Made by a program: the position numbers and the translations under genes
Part shown: piece by piece, positions 1 through 9,272 of the stretch
Layout: each line of letters opens with the position of its first letter
Numbering within the stretch: position 1 is the stretch's first letter
Notes under the pieces: generated by a model
What the model was told of the DNA's origin: nothing
Seen by the model: only the letters and a program-made list of their open reading frames with translations
Databases searched by the model: none
Source: AP-15 sp963732095
GTDB taxonomy: Bacteria; Pseudomonadota; Alphaproteobacteria; ATCC43930; CGMCC-115725
Assembly: GCA_963732095.1 (NCBI GenBank)
Contig: CAVSZA010000024.1
Location: 129,956-193,955, forward strand
Length of the DNA: 64,000 bases
Direction of reading: 5' to 3'

Positions 1-12
1 ATAATAATAGGA

Positions 13-729
13 ATGCGGGAGAGGATGCCGAGCGGAGAGAAGCGGGTGAGGGTGTTTCTCGCGATTGCCGTCGTGCTGTTCGCGTCCATGCCCGCGCTGG
101 CGCAGGATGTGGACCCGCAGATGACGGTGCTCCACCTTAGCCAGACGGCAGAACGCTCGGTAATCCGCGACCTGTTGCGCATCGAGCTCAGGGTCGAGGA
201 GACCGGGGCGGACGCCCGCTCGGTCCAGGCGGCGATAAATCGACGGATGGCCGCGGCGCTCGATCGCGCAAAGCAGGTCCAAGGTGTGCGGGTCGAGACT
301 GGCTCCTACAATGTCGGCGAGGAACGCCCGCAAAATGGCCCCACCCGCTGGCGCGGCAGCCAATCGGTGATTTTGACCGGGAAAGACGTGGATTCGATGC
401 TGAAGCTGGCCGGTGTGCTGCAATCCGATGGTTTGTCGACCTCGTCTCTTACCTATGATGTCGCGCCCGAGACGGTCCGCGGGGCCGAGGAGGATCTGAC
501 CGCCGAGGCCCTCGCCGAACTCGACCATCGTGCCGCCTCGATCGCCGACCACATGCATCTGGCCGTCGTTCGGTTCCGCGATGTGCGCGTCGGCAATGCC
601 GAAACTGGCGGCAGGCCGGTCCCTCGTTTGGCTGCGATGGCGGTGGCAGCGCCTGTCGCCGAGCCCGGCGAGGCAACGGTCAGGGTGACGATCGAAGCCG
701 AGCTGCTCCTTGCCCCGCCGCGGCCGTAA
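13..729 (+). CDS. SIMPL domain (DUF541) exported protein
   Basis: A 238-residue protein with a basic N-terminus, a hydrophobic stretch at about residues 14-30 and an 'ALAQ' signal-peptidase-like site, so it is probably periplasmic. The body from about residue 37 matches the SIMPL/DUF541 pattern: an opening strand with conserved Ala-Glu-Arg, then repeated 'ELRVEETGADA' and 'VRVETGSYNV' strands, and a final 'EATVRVTIEAEL' strand. Family members are exported or membrane-bound beta-rich proteins of uncertain role, some linked to oxidative stress. A second in-frame ATG at position 25 is an alternative start. The stop lies 12 bases before the thiE-like gene on the same strand, so the two are probably co-transcribed. 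Confidence 0.8.
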   Translation: MRERMPSGEKRVRVFLAIAVVLFASMPALAQDVDPQMTVLHLSQTAERSVIRDLLRIELRVEETGADARSVQAAINRRMAAALDRAKQVQGVRVETGSYNVGEERPQNGPTRWRGSQSVILTGKDVDSMLKLAGVLQSDGLSTSSLTYDVAPETVRGAEEDLTAEALAELDHRAASIADHMHLAVVRFRDVRVGNAETGGRPVPRLAAMAVAAPVAEPGEATVRVTIEAELLLAPPRP

Positions 730-741
730 GAGAGAACCTCG

Positions 742-1365
742 GTGAGGCTGCCGGTTCCGCCGCTGCTGGTCATATCGGACCGCCGGCAGGCGGGCCGGCC
801 CCTCGAAGAGCTCGCCGCAGCGGTATTTGCCGGTGGTTGCCGTTGGTTCAGCCTGCGCGAGAAGGATCTGCCGACAGCACAACGCCGCGCCTTGTTGAGC
901 GCCCTGGTGGTGCTCGGCCGCCGCTGGGGAGCAACCGTCACCGTTCACGAGGATATCGATGCGGCGGCAATGACCGGTGCGGGCGGGGCGCATCTGCCGA
1001 GCGCGGGGAGCCCCGCAGCCGCGCGCGCGAGACTTCCCGGCGGGCTGATCGGCGCTTCGGCGCATTCCGCTGCGGAAGCCTCGGCGCTGCTCGGTTTCGG
1101 CGCCGATTATGTCACTATCAGCCCCGTTTTCCTGAGTACCAGCAAGCCGGGCTACGGCCCGGCGATCGGTCTCGACGGCCTGGCCGAAATCGTAGCGCGG
1201 GTACCGGGCCCGGTTATCGGGCTCGGCGGGATAAATGCTGCGAACGCGCCGCTCTGCTTGTCCGCCGGAGCGAGCGGCATCGCGGTCATGGGTGAGGTGA
1301 TGCGGGCGACGAACCCGCAGGCCGCGGTGGAGGCCGTGCTGGCCGCAATCTCCGGAACCCAATAA
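742..1365 (+). CDS. thiE: Thiamine phosphate synthase / TenI-type TIM barrel
   Basis: A 207-residue protein with a GTG start. ThiE joins the thiazole phosphate and hydroxymethylpyrimidine diphosphate to make thiamine phosphate in the cytosol. The family signature is spread along the chain: 'SLREKDL' near residue 40, 'HLPSAG' near 88, 'GASAHS' near 108, 'YVTISPVF' with the following 'SKPGYG' near 125-140, and the phosphate-binding 'GLGGI' near 160. The length is normal. Some family members (TenI) are not synthases and no other thiamine gene is nearby, so the exact activity is inferred. The gene follows the SIMPL gene with a 12-base gap. Confidence 0.75.
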   Translation: MRLPVPPLLVISDRRQAGRPLEELAAAVFAGGCRWFSLREKDLPTAQRRALLSALVVLGRRWGATVTVHEDIDAAAMTGAGGAHLPSAGSPAAARARLPGGLIGASAHSAAEASALLGFGADYVTISPVFLSTSKPGYGPAIGLDGLAEIVARVPGPVIGLGGINAANAPLCLSAGASGIAVMGEVMRATNPQAAVEAVLAAISGTQ

Positions 1366-1441
1366 ATTTGTGGTTAAAGGGAGTAATTCGTCTTGCCGTC
1401 TCGTTATGCTGTTAGTTGACAAGCATTGAGGAGGTAAAGGG

Positions 1442-1645
1442 ATGAGGAAATTCGTCCTGGCGACGCTCGCCGCCTTGGCAATTGGGACCGCTGCCTTTGC
1501 GCAACCGGCGGACGCGGCGTGCGCGTGGAACGGTTTTGCTTGGCATTGCTGGCATCCACATGCCTGGTATTGGCGCCACCACCACCCGTGGCATGCCTGG
1601 GGCTATCCCCACTGGTGGCATCACCACTACGCGTACTATCGCTGA
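1442..1645 (+). CDS. Small exported His/Trp-rich peptide
   Basis: A 67-residue ORF with a strong ribosome-binding site (GAGGAGGTAAAGGG just before the ATG). Residues 1-25 are a good signal peptide ending 'PADAA'. The mature part is about 40 residues and is almost all His, Trp, Tyr and Ala, with two Cys, e.g. 'WYWRHHHPWHAWGY'. The composition suggests metal binding (Cu, Zn or Ni) or a structural coat peptide in the periplasm, but no characterised family is recognised. No operon partner: the ThiE-like gene ends 76 bases upstream and a convergent gene follows. Confidence 0.7.
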   Translation: MRKFVLATLAALAIGTAAFAQPADAACAWNGFAWHCWHPHAWYWRHHHPWHAWGYPHWWHHHYAYYR

Positions 1646-1710
1646 TGCATGGTGGGAACCCCGCCCTCCTCGACCCGGGGCCAGGGCGGGGATGCCCCAA
1701 GCCCACGCTG

Positions 1711-1870
1711 GCTGATTTTGCTGTTTTGCCAAGAAAGTATCAGCCACGCACCAGTCCTGTTCCGCAGAATTCCTCGATTCCCCGCGAGTTGGCGCCGATT
1801 AGAACAGCGAAGGTTCCGCTGGTCCTGGCTGATCTTCGCTTTTATGGGGTGCGAAGATCCCCTCGCGCAT
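1711..1870. repeat. Diverged intergenic element, copy A
   Basis: Non-coding stretch between the His/Trp-rich peptide gene and the convergent flavoprotein gene. Its start (GCTGATTTTGCTGTTTTGC at about 1711) resembles copy B at about 54734 over roughly 35 bases, and both go on to a GAATTCCT segment. The repeat is inferred by eye. Confidence 0.35.
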
Positions 1871-1926
1871 GGTTAAATCGGTAAGCATTTTAACATAACA
1901 GTGCTGGTTTCGCAATAGCTTCTCGC

Positions 1927-3423
1927 TCAGCGCCGCAGGGCTGCCGTGCCGGCGGTGGTTCCGGCGATTTTGCCGAAGACCGAGCCGGAAACCAGGCCCG
2001 TCCCGCCGGGGTAGTTGAAATAGAAGAGCCCACCGACGAGCTCGCCCGCGGCATAAAGGCCGGGGATCGCCTTTTGCGCGGTATCGAGCACCCGCCCGTC
2101 GGTATCGATGCGCAGGCCGCCAAAGGTGAAGGTGACGCCGCAGGTCGTGCAATAGGCCTCGAAGGGCGGCTTTTCGATCGGCATGGCCCAGTTGGTCTTG
2201 TTGATCGCGAGGCCCTTGGTGGTGCGCCCATCCTTGACCGTCGGGTTGTAGGGGATCTCACGCTGCACCGCCGCGTTGTACTCGCGGATGGTTTCGAGAA
2301 ACCGTGCCTTATCGACCGGCGCGTATTCGGCCATCTTGTCGGCCAGCCCCTCGATCGTGTCGGCGGTGACCTTGGTCACCTGGCGGATGCGGTACTCGTC
2401 GCGCTGCAGGTGCACGACCTGCTGGTCAAAGATCTGCCACGCGAACTGGTGCGGTTGGTTGAGAATCTCGCGGCCGTATTTGGCATAGGTGTAGTTGCGG
2501 AAATCGGCGCCTTCGTCGCAGAACCGCACGCCGTCGGCATTGACCATGATGGCAAACGGGTAGCTGTGCTTCTGGAAATTGTCGCCGACCGCGAGGTCGC
2601 CGAATTCGGGCGCGTTGTAGTCCCAGCCTACCGCGTGGCACCCGGACCAGTTGCCGTAGGGCATCGCCCCGATGTCGAGCGCCATCTTTATGCCGGCGCC
2701 GGTGTTGAAGCGGGTGCCGCGCACCTTGGCGAGGTCCCAGCCGGGGCCGAGATAGCGGGTGCGCATCTCGGCATTCGCCTCGAACCCGCCGCTGGCGAGG
2801 ATGACGCCCTTGGCCGGGATCCGCGTGGTCCTGCCTTCGACCTTGGCGACGATGCCGTGCACGCCGTCATCATCGGCGATCAGCGCCTCGCCGCGCGCTT
2901 CGTAGGCGACCTGGATCTGCCGCTCCTCGGCCGCCTTGAAGAGCCCCTCGACGAGCCCCGGCCCGCCGCCCCACGCCTCTAGCGCGAGGCCGCCCCAGAA
3001 CACGAACTTGCCCTCGTGCTTGAAGGCCTGCCGCGAATACATCGGCGCAAAGCGGATCCCCTGGCTGCGCATCCACAGGAGTGTCTCCTGGCTCTTCGTG
3101 ACGAGCAGCTCGGCCATGTCCGGATTGCTGCGATAGTCGGTCAGCCGCCCGAGATCGTCGTAATACTGGTCGGTGGTATAGGTGCCGAAATCGCTGGTCG
3201 CGAGTTCAGTCTCGCTGAGGTCGCAGAGCTTGAGGAGGTCGTCGACGCCGTTGTAGACAAACCGCAGCGCCCCCGCGGTAAACCGGCTATTGCCGCCGCG
3301 CTCGTCAAAAGGAGCCGCTTCGAGAACGAGAACCCGAGCCCCCTCCCCGCGCGCCGCCAATGCCGCACACATGCCGGCATTCCCGGCCCCGATGACGACG
3401 ACATCGAATTCGCCCGCAATCAT
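1927..3423 (-). CDS. tcuA: FAD-dependent dehydrogenase, TcuA (tricarballylate dehydrogenase) type
   Basis: A 498-residue flavoprotein of the fumarate reductase/succinate dehydrogenase flavoprotein family (FAD_binding_2). The N-terminal Rossmann motif 'VVVIGAGNAGMCAA' is at residues 9-22, and 'EAAPFDERGGNSRFTAGALR' follows with the Gly-Gly-Asn-Ser flavin loop. The C-terminus has the closing 'GLYAAGELVGGLFYFNYPGG' FAD segment near residue 455. The order and length fit TcuA, which oxidises tricarballylate to cis-aconitate. The partner electron-transfer protein TcuB and transporter TcuC are not nearby, so the true substrate may be another organic acid. The gene stands alone. Confidence 0.75.
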   Translation of the reverse strand: MIAGEFDVVVIGAGNAGMCAALAARGEGARVLVLEAAPFDERGGNSRFTAGALRFVYNGVDDLLKLCDLSETELATSDFGTYTTDQYYDDLGRLTDYRSNPDMAELLVTKSQETLLWMRSQGIRFAPMYSRQAFKHEGKFVFWGGLALEAWGGGPGLVEGLFKAAEERQIQVAYEARGEALIADDDGVHGIVAKVEGRTTRIPAKGVILASGGFEANAEMRTRYLGPGWDLAKVRGTRFNTGAGIKMALDIGAMPYGNWSGCHAVGWDYNAPEFGDLAVGDNFQKHSYPFAIMVNADGVRFCDEGADFRNYTYAKYGREILNQPHQFAWQIFDQQVVHLQRDEYRIRQVTKVTADTIEGLADKMAEYAPVDKARFLETIREYNAAVQREIPYNPTVKDGRTTKGLAINKTNWAMPIEKPPFEAYCTTCGVTFTFGGLRIDTDGRVLDTAQKAIPGLYAAGELVGGLFYFNYPGGTGLVSGSVFGKIAGTTAGTAALRR

Positions 3424-3492
3424 CCCGTTCCCTCCGCTTAATGGGCTGAGGGAACGAGTAGCGCGATGGCGACATCGATGGCAAGGGCGGTC

Positions 3493-3698
3493 CTACGGGT
3501 TCGCCTGTCCCACGCTCGTGTACGGCGTATAGTGAAAACCGCCGCGGCTGGGGTTTATCTGTCCGACATTGATGTTCGACCCATCGTAAAACCCGCCGCC
3601 CGGATTGGGTCCCGCATCGGCGTCCCCGACCGCCCTTGCGCATCCGGCGAGCAGCATCGTCAAACAATAACGGCCAGTCCACTTTTGAGGTTATTCAT
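3493..3698 (-). pseudogene. Small lipoprotein gene broken by one-base frameshift
   Basis: On the minus strand an ATG at 3698 opens 'MNNLKSGLAVIV' and meets TGA after 12 codons. The next frame then reads 'LTMLLAGCARAVGDADAG' and continues to TAG at 3493. Joined, the product begins with a textbook lipoprotein signal peptide: charged start, hydrophobic core and lipobox LAGC. The mature part is a Gly/Asn-rich peptide of about 49 residues ending 'TPYTSVGQANP'. One base appears to be missing in the GTTTG near 3662. The ATG at 3657 could give a 54-residue product from the second frame, but that would lack a proper signal peptide. Family unknown. Confidence 0.55.
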
Positions 3699-4237
3699 TG
3701 GTCTCTCTCAGTAACGCTAATGGTTTCTGACAGGGGCGAGCCGGTCGGCCAAATTCGGCCGGAGGCGACGCCAATCGACCGCTTACTGTGACAGGTGGCC
3801 TGCGTGACATCTTCGAACAGAGATCCCGGAGCTGCGCATCCTCTGCGGGGAAAACTCGTTCGTGCCCTCAGAGCAGGTAAGCCCCGTCCCGGCTGCGTCA
3901 AATTAAGTCAGGTAAGTTTTGGTAAATTTTGGAATCGGGCATTGATTCCTCAGCTGCGAGCAATGCCGCAGTCAGTGCCGGAGGATGGTTTGAGGTGGGA
4001 GGCTGGGCAAGAATTTGCGTTCCATCGGCGCCGTGCATGGTTCGAGACGCGCCGCGGCTGCGCCCCGTCGCTCCTCACCATGACGTAAGCCTTTGATGAC
4101 ATCAGAGGAGGTCGTCATCCCGAGGTGCCTCGCAGAGCGAGGCCTCGAAGGACGCACACCATTGATTCAGCCCCATTCCCATTCTTGCTCAGCCTCTGGG
4201 CTCAACCCATCCTACGAATACTTCAGCGGCACACTTT
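3699..4237. other. Gene-free stretch with palindromic repeats
   Basis: About 540 bases with no convincing reading frame on either strand. Apart from the repeat listed at 4032-4165, I see no RNA gene, promoter of known type or mobile-element ends. Confidence 0.5.
4032..4165. repeat. REP-like intergenic repeat pair
   Basis: Two motifs common between genes in alphaproteobacteria lie side by side. The first contains GCGCCGCGGCTGCGCC and then CGCTCCTCACCATGACG. The second starts GTCATCCCGAGGTGCCTCGC and ends with AGCGAGGCCTCGAAGG. Each can pair with itself. Assignment to the repeat class is from memory of similar genomes. Confidence 0.55.
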
Positions 4238-4405
4238 TCAGCGCGGCGCCGGATATTGCTCGGCGCGGTAGGTGCGGCGCATTGTGTTGAGCTTTAACGC
4301 CACTGGATAGCCGAGCCAGACCGCGTAGCGTGAAAGGACGTCGCGACCCTGTCGGTTGAGCATCAGCCACGGCACTATGTTCCCGAACTGCGCAGTCGTG
4401 AACAT
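4238..4405 (-). CDS. Possible 55-residue protein or gene remnant
   Basis: A short minus-strand frame from ATG at 4405 reads 'MFTTAQFGNIVPWLMLNRQG' and then has a Tyr/Arg-rich end. The residue composition looks like real protein rather than an antisense shadow, and it lies downstream of the large kinase gene on the same strand. The frame continues upstream without a clear start, so this may be the 3' end of a lost larger gene. No family recognised. Confidence 0.25.
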   Translation of the reverse strand: MFTTAQFGNIVPWLMLNRQGRDVLSRYAVWLGYPVALKLNTMRRTYRAEQYPAPR

Positions 4406-4527
4406 AAACCGGAACTGAGGAGCGGGTGCGGGCCCCTCGGCTCGTCGCTCAAATCCCTGACCTCGACGCCGAGCGTCGAATGCCGTCCCGTTAGGCCGTA
4501 TGCCGAGTATAAAGACGATCGGCCTGT

Positions 4528-7500
4528 TCACGAACGCGGCAGGTGGATCGTGAATTCGGTGAACTCGCCGACCCGGCTGTCGACCTCGATCGTGCCGCCG
4601 TGCTGCTGCGTGACGATGTCCCAGCTGATCGACAGGCCGAGCCCGGTGCCTTCGCCGGTCGGCTTTGTCGTGAAGAACGGCTGAAACAGCTTGTCCCTGA
4701 TCTCGGGCGGGATGCCAGCGCCGTTGTCGCGGATGCGGATCTCGACCGCCGCGCCGCAATCGCGCGTCGCCACCTTGAGGGTCGGCCGGAAGTCGGGCTC
4801 GGCGCCGTCGTGCCGGCGCTTGGTGGCGGCATAGAAGCCGTTGCCGAACAGGTTGAGCAACACCCGCGTCATATCCTGCGGCATCAGTTCGACCGCGGCG
4901 ATGGCCGGGCCGAGGTCGCGCTCCAAGGTGATGTTGAAATTCTGATCCTGGGCGCGGGCGCCGTGATAGGCGAGGTTGAGCGCCTCCTCGACCAGGCCGT
5001 TGAGGTCGACATTGCGGCGCTCGCCGCTGCCGCCGCGCGAATGCTCCAGCATGCTCTTGACGATGCCGTCGGCACGCCGGCCATGCTCGGCGATCTTTTC
5101 GAGATTGCCGGTCAGCATCCCGACGATTTCGTCGAGATCGGCGCGCTCGTCTTCGGCCAGCCCGGCTATCGCCGGCGCCGCAGTCTCCTTCAGCTCCTCC
5201 AGCAATTCGACCGAGAGGCCGGCAAAGTTGTTGACGAAATTGAGCGGGTTCTTGATCTCGTGGGCGATGCCGGCGGTCAATTGCCCTAAGGAGGCCATCT
5301 TCTCGGCCTGGATCAGCCGGTCCTGGGCGCCATGCAGGTCAGAGAGCGCGGCCTCGGCAGCGGTGCGCGCGCGGCGCGCTTCCTGAAACAGCCGCGCGTT
5401 CTGGATGGCGAGCACGGCCTGCCCGGCGAAGGTTTGCAGCAAGGTCGGGATGGTCGGCGCGAAGCCAGCTTCGCTGCGCCTCCGGATCACCAGCCCGCCG
5501 ACGACCTTGTCGTCGCGCAGCAGCGGCACCGCGAGTACGGCATGAATGCCGGGCAAAATCCTGGCTGCATGCGGCACGGCGGGGTCTTGCTGTACGTCTT
5601 GGACGTAGACGGGCGCGCGCAACAGCGCGCTGCGGCCGAGATGGGTTTCGCCCAGCTTGATCCGCCGCTCGCGAAGCGCCTCGACCCGCTCCGCGCTCAT
5701 GCCGAAGGCGGATTTGGGCACGAAAATTTCTTCGGCTTCGTCGAATTCGTAGATCGTGCCTTCATCGGCCTGCGAGAGCTGCGCGGCGCGGCTGACGATG
5801 GTGGCGAGCACGGTGTCCAGGTCGAGCGAGGAATTGACCGCGCGCAGCACCTCCTCGAGCGCCTGCAATTCGGCGACCGAGCGGGTCAGCTGGTCGGTGC
5901 GGGCCTGCAATTCGCCGAGCAGCCGAGCATTCTCGATCGCGATCACCGCCTGGTCGGCAAAGGTGCGCACCAGTTCGATCTGCTTTTCGGTGAAGGGCTC
6001 TACCCTGGTGCGCGCCAGCACGATGACGCCGATTGGCACGTCTTCGCGCATCAGAGGCACGCCAAGCGCGGTGCGCTGCTGCCCGAGTGTCATGGCTTCG
6101 GTTAAAGTATAATCCGGATCCGCTGCGACATCGGCGATCTGCACCGTCCGGCCTTCCAGCGCGACGCGCCCGGTGATCGTGCCGCGCCCGGGGGTGATCA
6201 GGTGAGCTTCCATGAAAATCTGATATTCGGGCGGGTAGCCGACCGCTGCGGCCCCTCGATACACCTCGCCGTCGCGGCGCAGGATGAACGCCATCTCGGC
6301 ATCGCACAGCCGCGCGGCGGTCTCGACCACCGTGTCGAGCACAGGCTGCAAGTCGAAGGTCGAACCGCTGATGACTTTGAGCACATCGCTGGTCGCGGTC
6401 TGATACTCCAGCGACTCCTGCAGATCGCGCGTGCGCTCCCGCAACTCGTTGAGGAGGCGCGCGTTCTCCATCGCGATTACCGCTTGCGCTGCGAAATTTT
6501 CGAGCAGCGCGATTTCCTTGTCGGTGAAGGGCCGAACCTCCCGGCGGTTGCAGGAGATTGCGCCCAGCAGCCTCCCGTCCTTGCGCAATGGCAACATGAG
6601 ATTGGTGCGCACGCCGCCGCGTCCGGAGACGGCACGGGCGGTCGGAGCGTCGATCAGCGTCAGATCCGGATTGTGCACCCAGCGGACACTGTCCATCAGC
6701 AGTTGGGGCGTGGCGGACAGGACAACCCCTTCGCGCAGGCGTTGGGCTAAGTCTCCCGGATAGCCGTACGTAGCCGCCGCGCGAAACAGCTCTCCGTCGA
6801 ACAAAAAAAGGCTCCCGAGCGTCGCGCCGCACAGCGTATGCGCTTTGTCCAGAATCGCCTCGAACACCGGAGCGAGATCGCCAGGCGAAGAGTTTATAAC
6901 CCCCAAAACCTCGGCGGTCGCGGTCTGCTGCTCCAGCGCCTCGCTTGTCTCGGTCAGGAGCCGCGCGTTCTCCATCGCGATGACCGCCTGCCCCGCGAAG
7001 CTTTCGAGGAGTACAATCTGCTTCTCGGAGAATGGCCGGACTTCATGCCGGTGGACGTTGATGATGCCGAGGAGCTTGTCCTCGCGGCGCAGCGCGACGG
7101 CGAGCCAGGTGCGAATATTTCGCAGTTCCAGCCGTTTGCGCGCGATGGGCTTGTTGCGAAACGTCTCGGTCTCGCGCACGTCGGCGATGTGGACGACGCG
7201 TTCGCCGCGCAGAAAGGGATCGTAGAGCCCGCCCGTTAGGCTCAGGTCGCTTGGGCCGAGTTCCCGCAACTTGTCGAGGACGTCGGGTTCGCCACGCGCG
7301 GCAACCAAGTGTAGCAGCTTGCCGTCGAAGCTGCGCACCGCCGCTTCGTCGGCTTCGCACAGCTGCACCGCCCGCTCGACCATCGCCTCGAAGACCGGCG
7401 CCAAATCGCCCGGTGAGCGGTTGATGGCCTCCAGAATTTGCGCCGTGGCAGTCTGCTGCTCCAGCGCCTCGCGCGTCTCGGTCAACAGCCGCGCATTCTC

Positions 7501-9171
7501 GATCGCTATTACCGCCTGGTCGGCAAAGATGCGGACGAGTTCGATCTGCCGCTCGGTGAACGGCTCGACACGGGTGCGCGACAAGATGATGACGCCGATC
7601 GGCGAACCCTCGCGCAGCAACGGGACCCCCAGCATGCTGCGAATCTTGCCGAGGCTGGCGGCTTCGGAGAGGGTGTAGTCCGGGTCGGCGGTAATGTCGG
7701 CGATGTGGACCACGCGGCCTTCGAGCGCCACCCGACCGGTGAGAGTGCCGCGGCCCGGTGCAAGCGGATGGGTTTCCAGAAAAGCCCGATATTCCGGCGT
7801 CAATCCCAATGCGGCGGCTTCTCGATACACCTCGCCGTCGCGGCGCAAGACATTCACCATTTCTGCGTTGCAGAGCCGACCGGCGGTCGCGATCAGCGTA
7901 TCGAGCACCGGCTGCAGGTCAAAGGTCGACCGGCTGATGACTTGCAGAACATCACTGGTCGCGGTCTGATAGTCGAGCGCCTCTTGCAGCTCGGCCGTGC
8001 GCTGCCGCGTCTCGGTGATGAGTTGCGCATTCTCGATTGCGATGACGGCCTGCGCGGCGAAATTCTGCAGCAGCGCGATCTGCTTGTCGGAGAACGGCCG
8101 GACCTCCAGCCGGTATGCCTCGATGGCGCCGAGCAGGACTTCGTCCTTGCGCAGCGCCACCAGCATGTTCGTGCGCGCGCCGCCAATCTCAACCGCCCCT
8201 CGCGCACGGGGAGTGAGCCGATGCAGCTCCGTCGAGGCAACGTCATCGATGTGCAGGAAATCTCTGCCGGCAACAAACTGGGAGAACGCCCCTTCTGTAT
8301 CCGGCGGAGGAACGATTGCCCGCCCCGCCAGATATTCGCCATAACGCGGCGAAACCCCATGCATGGCAACGGCGTGGAACGCCTTGCCGTCATATGTCCA
8401 CAGAATGCTGAAGGCGAAGTCGCACAGGCGTGTCGCCTTGTCGAGAATTACATTGAACACCGGCGTAAGGTCGCCGGGTGACGAGTTGATGACCTGCAAT
8501 ACCTCGGCGGTCGCGGTCTGCTGCTTGAGTGCTTCGCCCAGGTCGCGGTTGCGGTGCTCCAGCGCCCCGAAGAGGCGCACGTTCTCGATGGCGATCGCGG
8601 CTTGGTCGGCGAAGGTTTTGACCAGCTCGATCTGAGCGGGCGTGAAGTGCCTGACCTCGCGCCGCCCGCAGCCGATGACCCCGATCGGCCTACCCTCGCG
8701 AAGGATCGGTACGGCGAGGAAGGAGCGGTACTTCGCGACCGATTGGAGCAGTTGGAGCGTGTGGGTGTCGTAGTCGAGCCAAGTCAGGACATCCTCGAAA
8801 TGCACCGGCTGCGCGTCGCCAAAAGCCAGACCCATCACAAAGTTTCGCCTCGGCGGTCGCGGGAAAAGGCTGTGAAATGCCGCTGTCTCATCAGGCGACA
8901 TGCTGTGGACCGCGACCAGGTGGAGGAGCCCGTCTTCAAACCTCGCCACCGCGCTGAACTCCGCCTGGCACAGCGCCGCCGCGCGCGCCACAATGGCCTC
9001 GAATACCGGCTGGGTGTCAGTGGGCGAGCGGGAGATCACGCCCAGGATCTCGCTCGTCGCGAGCTGTTGCGCCAGCGCCTCGTCGCGCTCGATAGTGCGC
9101 TCGTCGAGCTCTCGCCGAAGCGCGGCAATTATCTGCCGATGATCGATCGCCGCTTCGTCGAGCGCTGCCAT
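4528..9171 (-). CDS. Cytosolic hybrid sensor histidine kinase with seven tandem GAF domains
   Basis: A 1547-residue kinase with no transmembrane segment or signal peptide. After a short coiled coil come seven GAF domains, each opened by the same linker: 'ILGVISRSPTDTQPVFEAIV', 'VLQVINSSPGDLTPVF', 'VLQVISRSTFDLQPVLDTL', 'ILEAINRSPGDLAPVFEAM', 'VLGVINSSPGDLAPVFEAI', 'VLKVISGSTFDLQPVLDTV' and 'LRAVNSSLDLDTVLATI'. A coiled coil then leads to a HisKA-type dimerisation domain ('QLTAGIAHEIKNPLNF', phospho-accepting His1304) and a HATPase with N box 'NLFGNGF', G1 box 'DNGAGIP' and G2 box 'GTGLGLSI'. No receiver domain and no partner regulator are adjacent. It lies downstream of livF on the same strand, with a gap of about 100 bases. 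Ligands cannot be predicted. Confidence 0.9.
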   Translation of the reverse strand: MAALDEAAIDHRQIIAALRRELDERTIERDEALAQQLATSEILGVISRSPTDTQPVFEAIVARAAALCQAEFSAVARFEDGLLHLVAVHSMSPDETAAFHSLFPRPPRRNFVMGLAFGDAQPVHFEDVLTWLDYDTHTLQLLQSVAKYRSFLAVPILREGRPIGVIGCGRREVRHFTPAQIELVKTFADQAAIAIENVRLFGALEHRNRDLGEALKQQTATAEVLQVINSSPGDLTPVFNVILDKATRLCDFAFSILWTYDGKAFHAVAMHGVSPRYGEYLAGRAIVPPPDTEGAFSQFVAGRDFLHIDDVASTELHRLTPRARGAVEIGGARTNMLVALRKDEVLLGAIEAYRLEVRPFSDKQIALLQNFAAQAVIAIENAQLITETRQRTAELQEALDYQTATSDVLQVISRSTFDLQPVLDTLIATAGRLCNAEMVNVLRRDGEVYREAAALGLTPEYRAFLETHPLAPGRGTLTGRVALEGRVVHIADITADPDYTLSEAASLGKIRSMLGVPLLREGSPIGVIILSRTRVEPFTERQIELVRIFADQAVIAIENARLLTETREALEQQTATAQILEAINRSPGDLAPVFEAMVERAVQLCEADEAAVRSFDGKLLHLVAARGEPDVLDKLRELGPSDLSLTGGLYDPFLRGERVVHIADVRETETFRNKPIARKRLELRNIRTWLAVALRREDKLLGIINVHRHEVRPFSEKQIVLLESFAGQAVIAMENARLLTETSEALEQQTATAEVLGVINSSPGDLAPVFEAILDKAHTLCGATLGSLFLFDGELFRAAATYGYPGDLAQRLREGVVLSATPQLLMDSVRWVHNPDLTLIDAPTARAVSGRGGVRTNLMLPLRKDGRLLGAISCNRREVRPFTDKEIALLENFAAQAVIAMENARLLNELRERTRDLQESLEYQTATSDVLKVISGSTFDLQPVLDTVVETAARLCDAEMAFILRRDGEVYRGAAAVGYPPEYQIFMEAHLITPGRGTITGRVALEGRTVQIADVAADPDYTLTEAMTLGQQRTALGVPLMREDVPIGVIVLARTRVEPFTEKQIELVRTFADQAVIAIENARLLGELQARTDQLTRSVAELQALEEVLRAVNSSLDLDTVLATIVSRAAQLSQADEGTIYEFDEAEEIFVPKSAFGMSAERVEALRERRIKLGETHLGRSALLRAPVYVQDVQQDPAVPHAARILPGIHAVLAVPLLRDDKVVGGLVIRRRSEAGFAPTIPTLLQTFAGQAVLAIQNARLFQEARRARTAAEAALSDLHGAQDRLIQAEKMASLGQLTAGIAHEIKNPLNFVNNFAGLSVELLEELKETAAPAIAGLAEDERADLDEIVGMLTGNLEKIAEHGRRADGIVKSMLEHSRGGSGERRNVDLNGLVEEALNLAYHGARAQDQNFNITLERDLGPAIAAVELMPQDMTRVLLNLFGNGFYAATKRRHDGAEPDFRPTLKVATRDCGAAVEIRIRDNGAGIPPEIRDKLFQPFFTTKPTGEGTGLGLSISWDIVTQQHGGTIEVDSRVGEFTEFTIHLPRS

Positions 9172-9272
9172 TTAATCGCCTCGTCTACCCAGATGCCGAT
9201 AGCACACGTATTACGCGCGAGGATACCCGTCCGCCATTCACCCCGCCAGCGGTGTTGCGCGTTATTGGGACT

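Noticed and set aside
1412..1747. 111-residue frame antisense to the His/Trp-rich peptide
   Set aside because: The sense peptide has a signal peptide and strong RBS; the antisense frame has neither.
2074..2982. 302-residue plus-strand frame inside the tcuA gene
   Set aside because: Shadow frame opposite a well-supported flavoprotein; composition typical of GC-rich antisense.
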